The position numbers were made by a program, and so were the translations under genes. From assembly GCF_002019855.1 (NCBI RefSeq), contig NZ_CM007717.1, positions 4,674,657-4,738,656 on the forward strand: DNA of 64,000 nt. The letters run 5' to 3'. The DNA is from Streptomyces antibioticus (lineage in GTDB: Bacteria > Actinomycetota > Actinomycetes > Streptomycetales > Streptomycetaceae). Positions 25,055 through 33,930 of this stretch are shown here, one piece after another. The first letter of the stretch is position 1, and the number at the start of each line of letters is the position of its first letter. The notes below the pieces were generated by a model. That model made no database searches and had not been told where the DNA came from. It was given only the letters and a program-made list of their open reading frames with translations.

Positions 25055-26497
25055 ATGGGCCTCTTCGTCTTCCTGCCGCTGGTCCTGCCCCTCACGGCCT
25101 GGCCGGTCGCACGGCTCGCCGAACAACGGCTGCACCCGCGCACCGCGACCCGGCTGCTGACCGGCGTGGCCGCGGTGATGGCGGTGTGCAGCACGGTCTG
25201 CCTCGGGCTGCTCATGGTCGTCGGCACCGCCCAGTTGCCCGGCAACCCGCTGCCGGACGCCTGGTCCGACCCCGAGGTCCGCGCGGCCGTCCCGCACGAC
25301 GAGATCGCCGGCCGGGCCGCCGTCCCCACCCTGTGCGTGGTGGCCGTCGTCTGCGCCCGGACGCTGTGGCGGCACCGCCGGGTGCGCCGCCGCGCCCACC
25401 GCGCGCTGGCCGGGCTGCCGGCCACCCAGGTCGCGGTCCTGCCCGACACCGGGGCGGCCTACGCGTACGCGCTGCCGGGCGGGCGGTACGGGTCGGGGGG
25501 ACGGCGGGGGTCTGGTGGGCGGTATGGCTTGGGGGGACGGTACGGATTTGAGGGCTGGCCTGGATCCGGGGGACGGTACGGGTTCGGGGGCCGACGCGGC
25601 TTTGGGGGCTGGCGCGGAGCTGGGGGACCGTACGGATCTGATGGATGGCGCGGCTTCGGGGGGCGGCGCGGATCCGGCGGGCGGCGCGGTTCCGGGGGCA
25701 CGTACGGTTCCGGCGGGCAGCGCCGTTCCGGGGGCCTGTATGGCTCGGACGGGCAGCACAGCTCCGGCGGGCGGTATGGCTCGGACGGGCAGCGCGGCCC
25801 CGGCGGTCGGTACGGTTCCGACGGGCAGCTCAGCTCCGGCGGACGGCGCGACCCCGGCGGACGGCGTGGCCCCGGCCGCGCGTACGGCCGGATCGTCGTG
25901 ACCTCCGCCCTGCTGGACTGTCTCGAACCGGCCGAGCGGCGCGCCCTGTTCGCCCATGAGCGGGCCCACCTCGCCGCCCGCCACCACCGCCATCTGCTCG
26001 CCGTACGACTGGCGGCGCAGGCCAACCCGTTCCTGCGGCCGCTGCGCACGGCCGTCGCCTACACGGCGGAGCGGTGGGCCGACGAGGAGGCCGCGCGGGC
26101 GGTCGGCAGCCGTCGCACCGTGGCCCGGGCGATCGGCAAGGCCGCGCTGGTCTCGCACGGCGCCGCGCCCCCGCCGGGCTTGGCCGCCCTCGTCCCACCT
26201 GGCGCCGCGCCCCCGCCGGGCCTGGCGGCCCTCGTCCCACCTGGCGCGGCACCGCCGCCCGGCCTGGCGGCCCTGGCCGGGCTGCCCGCCTTCGCCGCCC
26301 CGGCCCCCGGCCCCGTGCCGCGCCGGGTGACGGCCCTGCTCGCCCCCGCTCCCACGCCCCGCCACTGGGCCTCCGTCTTCACCACCGTCGGCCTGGCCGT
26401 CTGGTGCGCCGCCGCGGGGACGGCCGTCTCGGCGATGTCCTCGGCGAACGCGGCGGTGACGATGCTGGTCATCCTGCACGCGGCGACCCCGCTCTGA
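25055..26497 (+). CDS. M56 family membrane metallopeptidase with a glycine-rich insertion
   Basis: 480 residues. N-terminal membrane helices (FVFLPLVLPLTAWPVARL, LLTGVAAVMAVCSTVCLGLLMVVG), the zinc site HERAH (His301, Glu302, His305) in LFAHERAHLAARHH, and a last helix near the C-terminus. It likely acts as the sensor protease that inactivates the neighbouring BlaI repressor. Two oddities: residues about 143-277 are a Gly/Arg/Tyr/Ser-rich repeat inserted between YALPG and GRIVVTS, which are adjacent in relatives as I recall them; and after the zinc site there are three copies of GAAPPPGLAALVPP. ATG 25055 follows the repressor gene directly. Confidence 0.9.
   Translation: MGLFVFLPLVLPLTAWPVARLAEQRLHPRTATRLLTGVAAVMAVCSTVCLGLLMVVGTAQLPGNPLPDAWSDPEVRAAVPHDEIAGRAAVPTLCVVAVVCARTLWRHRRVRRRAHRALAGLPATQVAVLPDTGAAYAYALPGGRYGSGGRRGSGGRYGLGGRYGFEGWPGSGGRYGFGGRRGFGGWRGAGGPYGSDGWRGFGGRRGSGGRRGSGGTYGSGGQRRSGGLYGSDGQHSSGGRYGSDGQRGPGGRYGSDGQLSSGGRRDPGGRRGPGRAYGRIVVTSALLDCLEPAERRALFAHERAHLAARHHRHLLAVRLAAQANPFLRPLRTAVAYTAERWADEEAARAVGSRRTVARAIGKAALVSHGAAPPPGLAALVPPGAAPPPGLAALVPPGAAPPPGLAALAGLPAFAAPAPGPVPRRVTALLAPAPTPRHWASVFTTVGLAVWCAAAGTAVSAMSSANAAVTMLVILHAATPL
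25481..25885 (+). repeat. Glycine-rich coding repeat inside the M56 peptidase
   Basis: About 405 bp of imperfect 9- and 18-bp units encoding GGRYGSGG/GGRRGSGG/GRYGSDGQ-type motifs (about 135 residues). The length is a multiple of three, so the reading frame is kept through the insertion. Confidence 0.9.
26159..26280 (+). repeat. 42-bp tandem repeat, nearly three copies
   Basis: Units from about 26159, 26201 and 26243 encode GAAPPPGLAALVPP in the M56 peptidase; the third diverges at its end. Confidence 0.85.
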
Positions 26498-26583
26498 ACC
26501 CGGCTCCCGCCGCGCCTCACTAAGATCATCGACGGGGGAGTGGAACCAAGTAGGCGCGCACGTGAGGGAGTTGGGGCGACCCG

Positions 26584-27504
26584 ATGCAGCACGACCTGGC
26601 CGAGCGGTGCCGGGCGATCACCGGGACCCGCTGGTTCTCCGTCGCCGTCCTCGCCCTCATCCTCGCCAACGCGCTGGTCCTGGGCGTCGAGACGTACACG
26701 GGCTTCGCCGCCCGCAGGCACGACGAGCTGAAACTCGTAGAGCACTGCTTCCTGGCCGCGTTCACCGTGGAGATCCTGCTGCGCGCCGGCGCCCACGCCG
26801 ACCGCCCCCGCGACTTCCTCCGCGACCCCTGGAACCTCTTCGACCTCGCCGTCGTCCTGTGCGCCTTCCTGCCGGTGATCCGCGAGAACGCCACGGTGCT
26901 ACGGCTCCTGCGCCTGGCCCGTGTCCTGCGCGCGGCGCGCTTCCTGCCCCAACTGCGCATCGTCCTGGTCGCGGTGGCCCGCAGCCTGCCGGGCACGGTC
27001 AGTTTCCTGCTGGTCGGCGCGCTGCTGCTCTACGTGTACGCCATGGTCGGCTGGCTCTTCTTCGCGGCCGAGGACCCCGAGCACTACGGCTCCCTCGGCC
27101 GCGCCGTCCTCACGCTCTTCCTGCTGATGACCCTGGACGGCCTGGGCGACGCCGTCCGCGCCGGCCTGGAGATCTCCCGCTGGAGCATCGCGTACTACGC
27201 CTCGTACGTGCTGCTGGGCTCGTTCGTCCTGGTGAACGTGCTGATCGGCGTGGTGCTGACGTCCCTGGAGGAGGCGCGGGACATGGAACGCGACCTGGAG
27301 TCTCCCGGGGCTCCGGCTCCGCCCACATCGCAGTCCACTTCGCAGCCTTCTCCACAGCCCTCTTCGCAGCCCACGTCGCAAGAGGTCCTGCACGCCCGTG
27401 TCACCGCCGCGCGGCGGGCGCTGGCGGACCTGGAGCGGAGCCTCGCCGACCTCACGCCCCCTCCGCCGGCCCCGGAACGTGACCCCGCCCGCCCCTCGCG
27501 CTGA
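26584..27504 (+). CDS. Voltage-gated-type ion channel (single six-TM repeat)
   Basis: 306 residues. Six membrane helices; S4 (about 104-126, LRLLRLARVLRAARFLPQLR) has arginines every third residue, the voltage-sensor pattern. The pore loop LLMTLDGLGDAV (181-191) lies between S5 (VSFLLVGALLLYVYAMVGWLFF) and S6 (YVLLGSFVLVNVLIGVVLTSL). The family includes homotetrameric sodium channels such as NaChBac; here the filter is TLDGLGD rather than TLESW, so selectivity is open. The tail has Ser/Gln/Pro repeats and a helical segment that may assemble tetramers. Confidence 0.9.
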   Translation: MQHDLAERCRAITGTRWFSVAVLALILANALVLGVETYTGFAARRHDELKLVEHCFLAAFTVEILLRAGAHADRPRDFLRDPWNLFDLAVVLCAFLPVIRENATVLRLLRLARVLRAARFLPQLRIVLVAVARSLPGTVSFLLVGALLLYVYAMVGWLFFAAEDPEHYGSLGRAVLTLFLLMTLDGLGDAVRAGLEISRWSIAYYASYVLLGSFVLVNVLIGVVLTSLEEARDMERDLESPGAPAPPTSQSTSQPSPQPSSQPTSQEVLHARVTAARRALADLERSLADLTPPPPAPERDPARPSR

Positions 27505-27530
27505 ACCGTTCCGCCTGTAAGGCTCAGCCC

Positions 27531-28619
27531 GTGACCTACGTAGTGACCGTTGACATCTGCATCCCGGAGGGCACTCCGGAGATGGACCCGCTCCAGCGCG
27601 CCGGCGCCGTGGCGCTCGTCGAGGACGGACTGGACGCCGTCCGGGCCGTCGAGGGGCCCGACGGCGTCCAGGTCGACGTGCTCGACACGATCGTGGCCGT
27701 CCACCCCGGCGGCGCCCTGCTGAAGGTCGTCGTGGACGCCCCGGCCCTGGAGTTCGCCGAGGGCTCGGTCCAGGTGCTCGTGGACGAACTCCTGGAACGC
27801 ACCGAGGTGTTGGCGGACTGGACGATCGAACGGTGCGAGGTCGAACTCCACCAGGACCTGGCCAGGGAGAGCCTCGCCGCCGCCGACGGCCCCGACGCGC
27901 CGCCCGACGACCTCGCCCTCCGCAGGGCGAGGCACACCGCGGGCGCGTCGTCCGCGCAGAACGCGGGGGAGGGCGCCGACGGCCCCGACGGCGCCGCGAC
28001 GAAGGCACGGGCCGCCCGCGCCAGGATGCTGGAGCTGGCCGCCGAACTGCGTGCCTTCCCACCGGCGGTGTTCGGCGTGGAGGCGGACGACGACAGGCGC
28101 GCCGTCCCCGCGGAGAGCGCCCGGCTCGCCGCCGGCGCCCTGGTCCACGCGACCGACACCCTGGTGGACGAACTCTTCGAGGACGTACAGGTCCTGGCCC
28201 AGGAGGACGCCACCGTCGCCGAGTGCGAGGGCCCGCTGTGGCACCTGGAACGCCTCCCCGACCGCTACGCGCTCCAGTACGACGCCCGTTTCGCCCGCCG
28301 CTTCCTCGTCACGGTGATCGCGCTGACCACGCGCTTCACCGACGGAAGCTTTCAGCACCTGAGCTGTGTGGCCGAGGAACTGGCCCTGCGGTTCCTCCTG
28401 AACGAGGCGACCACCACCCTCGAACTCCACGACCTGCTCGACGACCACGTCTCCACGGCCCTGGCCAACCTCGCCGACGCGCTCTGCGTGGACACCGACC
28501 ACGACCGCGTCCACCACCCGGCCGCTCTTCTCCCCTTCACCTCCTGGTTCACCCCGTTCACGGAGGACAGCTACGCCCACCCGTCGACGACGGACGAGCC
28601 GGAGGCGGCACCGCAATAG
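27531..28619 (+). CDS. Unknown conserved-type acidic protein
   Basis: 362 residues, no family recognised. An N-terminal alpha/beta part (TYVVTVDICIPEGTPEMDPL...GGALLKVVVDAPALEFAEGSVQVLVDELL), a charged linker (about 115-165), and a helical C-terminal domain (LAAGALVHATDTLVDELFEDVQVLAQ...FTDGSFQHLSCVAEELALRFLL). No signal peptide or membrane segment. GTG 27531 has AAGG 9 bases upstream. It follows the ion channel by 26 bases and may be co-transcribed. Coding bias is normal for the genome. Confidence 0.8.
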   Translation: MTYVVTVDICIPEGTPEMDPLQRAGAVALVEDGLDAVRAVEGPDGVQVDVLDTIVAVHPGGALLKVVVDAPALEFAEGSVQVLVDELLERTEVLADWTIERCEVELHQDLARESLAAADGPDAPPDDLALRRARHTAGASSAQNAGEGADGPDGAATKARAARARMLELAAELRAFPPAVFGVEADDDRRAVPAESARLAAGALVHATDTLVDELFEDVQVLAQEDATVAECEGPLWHLERLPDRYALQYDARFARRFLVTVIALTTRFTDGSFQHLSCVAEELALRFLLNEATTTLELHDLLDDHVSTALANLADALCVDTDHDRVHHPAALLPFTSWFTPFTEDSYAHPSTTDEPEAAPQ

Positions 28620-28686
28620 AAATGCACAGGTGCCTCATATACCCCTCTGGGCTCCGTTAACATGTTCGAAATCGCAAAACGAGCAC

Positions 28687-30069
28687 ATGGGCAGAGCATT
28701 GAGAGAAACCGGACTTTTCCGCGGAATCACCCCCCGCGCGATACTGTGGGCCACCGCCGCCGCGGTGGCCCTCGGATTCCTCATAGCCCTCGAATTCACC
28801 GCGCGCCATTACGACATACCGGGCCCGATCACCGTCCAGGCCCGCGAAGCGGTATTCCCGCCCAAATCAGGCTTCCTGCTCTACGCCGGCATGGCGCTGA
28901 TGATGGTGGTCCTCCCGTGGCGGCAACGCCTCACGGCGACCGCCGCCGCCATCGGCATCGACGTCGTCATCGCGGCCGTCCGCTGGGCGGCGGACCTGGG
29001 GAGCACCGAGGGCCACTTCTTCGGCAACGGCGCCCTCTGGGTCCTGCTGGCCTACGGCGTCATCGCCCTCACCCGCCGCACCGGCCCGGAACGCGTCCTG
29101 CTGCTCAAGGGCGTCGGCCTGGGCCTGCTCCTGGTGGCCGGCCGCAAGGCGGGCGACACCTGGCTGCTGATCACCTCGAAGTCCCGCCCGGTCGTCCTCG
29201 ACCAGTACATGGCGACCGCCGACCACGCGCTCGGCAACCCGTCCTGGCTGGTGGGCCGTCTGGTCACGGCGACCGGCGCGATCGGCTTCAACATCCTGGA
29301 CATCGTCTACGGCCAGCTCGCGGTGGCCGCGGTCATCGTCTCGCTCTACCAACTGCGCAACGTCGCCGCCGAGCGCCGTTTCCCGGCCCATCACCTGGTC
29401 CGCACGTTCCTGGTGATCGGCCTCCTCGGCCCCGGCATCTACATGATCTACCCGGTCGTCGGCCCGATCTTCGCCTACGGCACCGGCGCCGCCCACTGGG
29501 AGTCCGTCAGCCTCTGGACCGACCCGCCCGCCACCGCGCACTGGGCGGTCGCCGACCTGTGGCCGAACACCCCGCCCCCGGTCGGCACCCCGCAGCACAT
29601 GCCGTTCGACGAGATCACCCCGCGCAACTGCATGCCCAGCCTCCACACCGCCTGGGCGACCGCCATCTACATCCACACCAGAAAGGCCCCCCGCTTCCTG
29701 CGCCACGCGGGCACCTTCTGGCTCCTGGCCACCCTCGCCGCGACCCTCGGCTTCGGCTGGCACTACGGAGTGGACCTCATCGCGGGAGTGGTCTTCGTCC
29801 TGACGATCGAGGCGGCACTGAGGGCCCAGGCAAGAGGCTGGGACACGTCGTCAACATGGCTGGTGATGTACGGCGCAACGACGTTCGCCACCCTCCTCCT
29901 CACCTACCGCTACCTCCCGACCCAGATGGCCCACCACCCCTGGCTGGCGGGCCCCCTGCTCCTCCTGGCCATGACGTCGGTGATCTACGCGTACATCCGC
30001 ACGACGACGACATGGACCCTCGACGCGCCCTCGCCGGCGAAGAACGAACCCCAACCGGAACTGGTCTGA
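28687..30069 (+). CDS. PAP2-superfamily membrane protein (inositolphosphotransferase Aur1/Ipt1 type)
   Basis: 460 residues, roughly 10-12 membrane helices. The PAP2 active-site motifs are present: CMPSLHTAWATAIY (phosphatase motif 2) and GWHYGVDLIAGVVF (motif 3, catalytic His-Asp). The family hydrolyses or transfers phosphate esters on lipids. Upstream helices resemble the actinobacterial class related to Aur1/Ipt1. ATG 28687 starts just before the first helix. The 67-bp spacer is unusually AT-rich and probably holds a promoter. Confidence 0.88.
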   Translation: MGRALRETGLFRGITPRAILWATAAAVALGFLIALEFTARHYDIPGPITVQAREAVFPPKSGFLLYAGMALMMVVLPWRQRLTATAAAIGIDVVIAAVRWAADLGSTEGHFFGNGALWVLLAYGVIALTRRTGPERVLLLKGVGLGLLLVAGRKAGDTWLLITSKSRPVVLDQYMATADHALGNPSWLVGRLVTATGAIGFNILDIVYGQLAVAAVIVSLYQLRNVAAERRFPAHHLVRTFLVIGLLGPGIYMIYPVVGPIFAYGTGAAHWESVSLWTDPPATAHWAVADLWPNTPPPVGTPQHMPFDEITPRNCMPSLHTAWATAIYIHTRKAPRFLRHAGTFWLLATLAATLGFGWHYGVDLIAGVVFVLTIEAALRAQARGWDTSSTWLVMYGATTFATLLLTYRYLPTQMAHHPWLAGPLLLLAMTSVIYAYIRTTTTWTLDAPSPAKNEPQPELV

Positions 30070-30177
30070 CCGCCGCCCGAAAGTGTGTGTGTCCCGGGGC
30101 GGGGGAAAGTGTGATCGAAGGATGAACTGGGCACAACGATCACGACGTCAACTGATCCGGGGTGAACGGGGGGCCGG

Positions 30178-31083
30178 GTGGGGGCAAACAGACGAGCGCG
30201 TCCGGACGACGGACCACAGCACGGTGTCCTGCCGGCCGGAATCCTCACCGACGAGGACATCGTCGCGTACGCGCGCCACTACGACCTGATCGTCCCCTTC
30301 GACCCCGAGAACGCGAAGTACGCCTCCTACGAACTGCACGCCTCGGCGAACGCTCAGATCCTCATCTACCACGGCGAAGTCACGGCCCACGCCCCGCTGC
30401 CCCCGGTCAACGGCGAACTGATCATCGCGCCCGGCGCCACGGTCCGCATCGACACGGCCGAGTCGATCAGGCTCCCCGACAACGTCATGGCCAACATCAT
30501 CGGCCTCGGCCAGCTCTACGCCTGCGGCGTGACCGTCGCCAACACCTATGTGGACCCCGGCTCCCGCGGCCCGATCTACCTGGCCCTGACCAACCTGGGC
30601 AGACGCACCGTCAGAATCCCGGTCGGCGAACCCATAGGCCGAGCCCAGTTCCACCTCCTCGGCCGCGCGGTCCGCACGGCCCACCCGGGCCCGGTCTTCC
30701 GCCGCTCGATCCAACTCCGAGTGAACGGCGAGGAGTCCACTCCACCCTCACCGGGACAACCCCAGGACGACGGCTCTCGTTCCGTCCCCCTCATCGACAC
30801 GTCGGCCGCGACCCAGTTGGCCGCCCGCCAGGAGTCCCTCGACCACCGCCTCACCGTGGTCAAACTGGCCCTCTACGCCATGGCCGGCGCCTGGCTCGGC
30901 CTCCTCTGGGCCATAGCCCCCACCAGCGGCAACACGATGCTCCGCTTCATCAACGGCGACGGCGTCCCCGACATCCTCAAACTCATCCTCGGCCTGACGG
31001 TCCCGACCCTCATCACCCTCTGCTTCCGAGACGTCCGCAACTCTTTGACCCAGGTGAGCCGCCGCCGAAGCACCACCACCTGA
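30178..31083 (+). CDS. Membrane-anchored dCTP deaminase/dUTPase-fold protein, catalytic Glu missing
   Basis: 301 residues. Residues about 22-165 resemble the dCTP deaminase (DCD) fold: GILTDEDIVAYA, LIIAPGATVRIDTAESIRLPD, NTYVDPGSRGPIYLALTNLG, RIPVGEPIGRAQFHLL. In true deaminases the segment is GhItLELxN with a catalytic Glu; here it is GPIYLALTN, so position 136 is Ala, and the usual KSSLGRLG is IGLGQLYACG. A linker leads to two membrane helices at about 228-247 and 265-282. It is therefore more likely a membrane-bound nucleotide sensor or scaffold than an enzyme. GTG 30178 has a GGGGGG run upstream. Confidence 0.8.
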   Translation: MGANRRARPDDGPQHGVLPAGILTDEDIVAYARHYDLIVPFDPENAKYASYELHASANAQILIYHGEVTAHAPLPPVNGELIIAPGATVRIDTAESIRLPDNVMANIIGLGQLYACGVTVANTYVDPGSRGPIYLALTNLGRRTVRIPVGEPIGRAQFHLLGRAVRTAHPGPVFRRSIQLRVNGEESTPPSPGQPQDDGSRSVPLIDTSAATQLAARQESLDHRLTVVKLALYAMAGAWLGLLWAIAPTSGNTMLRFINGDGVPDILKLILGLTVPTLITLCFRDVRNSLTQVSRRRSTTT

Positions 31084-31101
31084 ACCACTACCGTTCCCGG
31101 C

Positions 31102-31332
31102 ATGAAGATCGCACTCTGGTCCCTCCTCACCCTGTTCCTCATCGCCGGCGCGATAGGCGGCCTGCTCGCCGCCGCAAACGCCCACAACACCCCGGACACC
31201 CTCCGCCACTTGCTCGCCGCCACCTGGTTCGCCCTGGGAGCCTGGGGCAGTTGGAGGAGAGCATCACGCCCCCACCCCACGGAACTCACCCCTGCCCGGG
31301 AACCGCACGGGAGACTTTGGCGGCGAAGATGA
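31102..31332 (+). CDS. Small membrane protein
   Basis: 76 residues. Two hydrophobic segments (LWSLLTLFLIAGAIGGLLAAA and LLAATWFALGAWGSW) and a basic tail. It starts 18 bases after the DCD-fold gene, on the same strand, and may be its partner. No clear ribosome site; no family recognised. The following 31333-31575 has no further gene I can support. Confidence 0.6.
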   Translation: MKIALWSLLTLFLIAGAIGGLLAAANAHNTPDTLRHLLAATWFALGAWGSWRRASRPHPTELTPAREPHGRLWRRR

Positions 31333-31575
31333 CCTCCTGCGATGGGACTCCTGCTCTCGCTCGGATCCTGTAGTCGATCACCCCCATCTCCCCAAGGGCG
31401 GCCACGTCGACGACACCCCCAGAAGCGCCCCACCGCGGCCCGTCACCCCGCCGAGGGGCTTGTCGGTCATATGACCTACTCTTCGAACACTCGCCACACG
31501 CGGCGCACAGAGAACACACATCACCGCCGCGTGCGTGGCGTCCACGTTCTTTCGATCCGGGGGGTTCGAACCCGC

Positions 31576-33525
31576 GTGCGTCTCCGCACCCTTCCGACCG
31601 CCACCGCACTGGCGGTCCTCTTCAGTTCGGCCGCCCTCACGGCGGTGCCCGCCCATGCCGACAGCAGTCGGCCCGTCGCGGTGCAGGACACCGACGACAT
31701 GGTCGTGGACGGCGTCCACCAGCGGGTCTTTCTCGCCGACCGGTCCGCCGGCCAGGTGCTCGTCACCGACTACACCGGCCGCACCGTCGCCACCCTCACC
31801 GGGCTGCCCCAAGTACGCGACCTCGACCTGAGCCCGGACTCCGGCACGCTGTACGCCGCCGTACAGGGCGCCGACAGGATCGTCGCCTACGACACGGCGA
31901 CGCTCACGCGCACCGCCGAGTACCCCACCGGCGACAAGACCGAGCCCTCCCGCGTCGCCTACGCCGACGGCAAGCTGTGGTTCGGCTACGGCGATCAGTG
32001 GGACTCCGGTCTCGGCGTGGTCGACCCGACCACCGAGACCCCCACGGTCACGCTCGACCTGGCGGCCGGCCACGACTTCGCCGGCCCGCCCAAGCTCTAC
32101 GCCGACCCCGACAACCCGGGCACGCTCCTCGCCCTCGACGCGGGCATCTCCTCCGGCCCGATCATCGTCTACGACATCTCCACCGGCACCCCGGCGATCC
32201 GCGTCACCGCCAACAAGGGCGGCTTCTACAGGGACGCCGCCCTCACCCCCGACGGGCAGAACGTCGTCGTGGCCGGTCCCGGAATCCGGGCGCTCACCGA
32301 GTACCGCCTCTCCGACCTCGCTGAAGTGCGCACCTTTCCCGTGCCCTCCGAGCCGGAGACCGTCGACGTCGCCCCGGACGGCACCGTGGCGGCCACGGTC
32401 CTCGACACCGACAACACCGGCGACACCTACATCTTCGGCAGCGACCCGACGCGGCCCGCCAACGTCCGCAACCTGACGTCCTCCTGGATGCCCTGGGGCG
32501 GTCACTCGACGAGCTGGACCGCCGACGGCGCGAAGCTGCTCGTGATGACCGGCGCCGAGATGTACATCGTCGACGAGCCCCGCAAGTACGCCCCCACCCT
32601 GACGGTCACGGCCCCCTACACCGCGACCCGCGCCAAGCCGCTGACCGTCAAGGGCAGCCTCAAGTCCGCCCTGCCGCTCCCTGCCGGCACCCCCCTCCAG
32701 GTCACCCGCACCGACCTGGACTCCCCGAACGGCAAGTCGCTCGGCACCAAGACTCTCGGCGCGAACGGGGCGTTCTCCTTCGCCGACACCCCGCCGGCCG
32801 GCGCCCAGGTCACCTACAGGGTGACCTACGCGGGCGACGCGACCCACGCCCCCGCGAGCGGCTCCGCCGTCGTCCAGGTCTCCCGCGCGCTGCCCGCGCT
32901 GAGCCTGAACAACAACGGCAAGGTGTACTCGTACGGCGCCGACGTGAAGTTCACCGCGCACCTCGGGACGACGTACAAGAACCGCAAGGTCGAGATCTGG
33001 GCCGACCCGGCCGGCGACGACAAGCCCGAGAAGCTGGTGAAGTCCGGCACGGTCAACTCCAGCGGCAACCTGTCCGCCACCCTCGACCTGCGCCGCGACA
33101 CCAAGGTCATCGCGAGGTTCAGGGGCGACGCCCGCTACAGCAGCCGCGCGGTGGTGGTCAACGTCGGCACCAAGGTGAAGGTGTCCACGGCGGTCAGCGG
33201 CCACTACAAGACCAAGTCGACGTGGGGTCACACGTACCACTTCTTCCGCAAGACCAAGAACCCGGTCTTCACGACGACGATGACCGCCTACCCGGGCCGC
33301 AAGCAGGGCCTCGAGTTCCAGATCTACTACAACGGCGTCTGGTACGACGGCGGCTCCGAATACTTCCCGCTCAGCAGCTCCGGCGTCTCCAAGGTCACCC
33401 TCACCGGCCCCCACGAGACGGGCTGGCGCATGCGTGTCCGCTCCAAGTACGTCGACGACATCTCCGGCGACACCGTCAACTCCACGACGTACGGCGCCTG
33501 GAAGTACTTCACCTTCACCAAGTAG
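31576..33525 (+). CDS. Secreted propeller protein with Ig-like modules
   Basis: About 649 residues. A signal peptide (LPTATALAVLFSSAALTAVPAHA) precedes YVTN/NHL-like beta-propeller repeats (LDLSPDSGTLYAAVQGADRIVAYDTATL), then bacterial Ig-like domains and a C-terminal domain with aromatic residues (YHFFRKTKNPVF, YNGVWYDGGSEYFPL). Cell-surface or matrix function is likely; no enzymatic motif seen. Start uncertain: GTG 31576 gives the most compact signal peptide, while ATG 31471 and GTG 31534 would extend it. It is a second large exported propeller, similar in design to the product of 21284-23248 but not closely related in sequence. Confidence 0.83.
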   Translation: MRLRTLPTATALAVLFSSAALTAVPAHADSSRPVAVQDTDDMVVDGVHQRVFLADRSAGQVLVTDYTGRTVATLTGLPQVRDLDLSPDSGTLYAAVQGADRIVAYDTATLTRTAEYPTGDKTEPSRVAYADGKLWFGYGDQWDSGLGVVDPTTETPTVTLDLAAGHDFAGPPKLYADPDNPGTLLALDAGISSGPIIVYDISTGTPAIRVTANKGGFYRDAALTPDGQNVVVAGPGIRALTEYRLSDLAEVRTFPVPSEPETVDVAPDGTVAATVLDTDNTGDTYIFGSDPTRPANVRNLTSSWMPWGGHSTSWTADGAKLLVMTGAEMYIVDEPRKYAPTLTVTAPYTATRAKPLTVKGSLKSALPLPAGTPLQVTRTDLDSPNGKSLGTKTLGANGAFSFADTPPAGAQVTYRVTYAGDATHAPASGSAVVQVSRALPALSLNNNGKVYSYGADVKFTAHLGTTYKNRKVEIWADPAGDDKPEKLVKSGTVNSSGNLSATLDLRRDTKVIARFRGDARYSSRAVVVNVGTKVKVSTAVSGHYKTKSTWGHTYHFFRKTKNPVFTTTMTAYPGRKQGLEFQIYYNGVWYDGGSEYFPLSSSGVSKVTLTGPHETGWRMRVRSKYVDDISGDTVNSTTYGAWKYFTFTK

Positions 33526-33531
33526 CACGGC

Positions 33532-33900
33532 TCACACCTGGACCTGCACCTGCACATGGTCCAGCGCACGGCGCAACTCCACAGGCACGGGCCAGAGTTC
33601 ACTGGCCCGCGCCGCGTCGCCGATCCAGACTGCGCTCGGCGTTCCCCGCAAACATCGCGCGTCCAGCACGTCGGCCTGAGTCAGTACTCTGTGCGCTGGC
33701 CTGTGACTAGAAGTGGCCACAGCCCGAAGGTGCACCGCATCCTGTGATCGCTTAACTGCTCTCTGGCTCCCCCTTTCAACGCCCTGACGTGGGAGGAACG
33801 GGAGACGGCTCTCGACGCTCGCCTTGCCATGCACGCTGGCTCGCCGGTACAGGCACTCGACAAGCCACTCAAAGCCCGCGCTTACGGAGAGGCCGGACAA
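33532..33900 (-). other. Possible degenerate ORF in an accessory spacer
   Basis: The spacer 33526-33930 has lower GC than its surroundings. A minus-strand frame of 122 codons (33532-33900) is open, and on the plus strand 33778-33927 reads as a short fragment (TWEERETALDARLAMHAGSP...) ending in TGA. Neither has a clear start, ribosome site or family. These may be remnants of genes from the accessory patch. Confidence 0.25.
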
Positions 33901-33930
33901 GGCCCGGGGATCGATCCCGTTCCATGATTC

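Noticed and set aside
31560..31582. T-arm-like GGGTTCGAACCCGC resembling a tRNA fragment or attachment site
   Set aside because: No acceptor, D or anticodon stems can be built around it, and it does not match the 3' end of the tRNA-Pro at 36895-36968.
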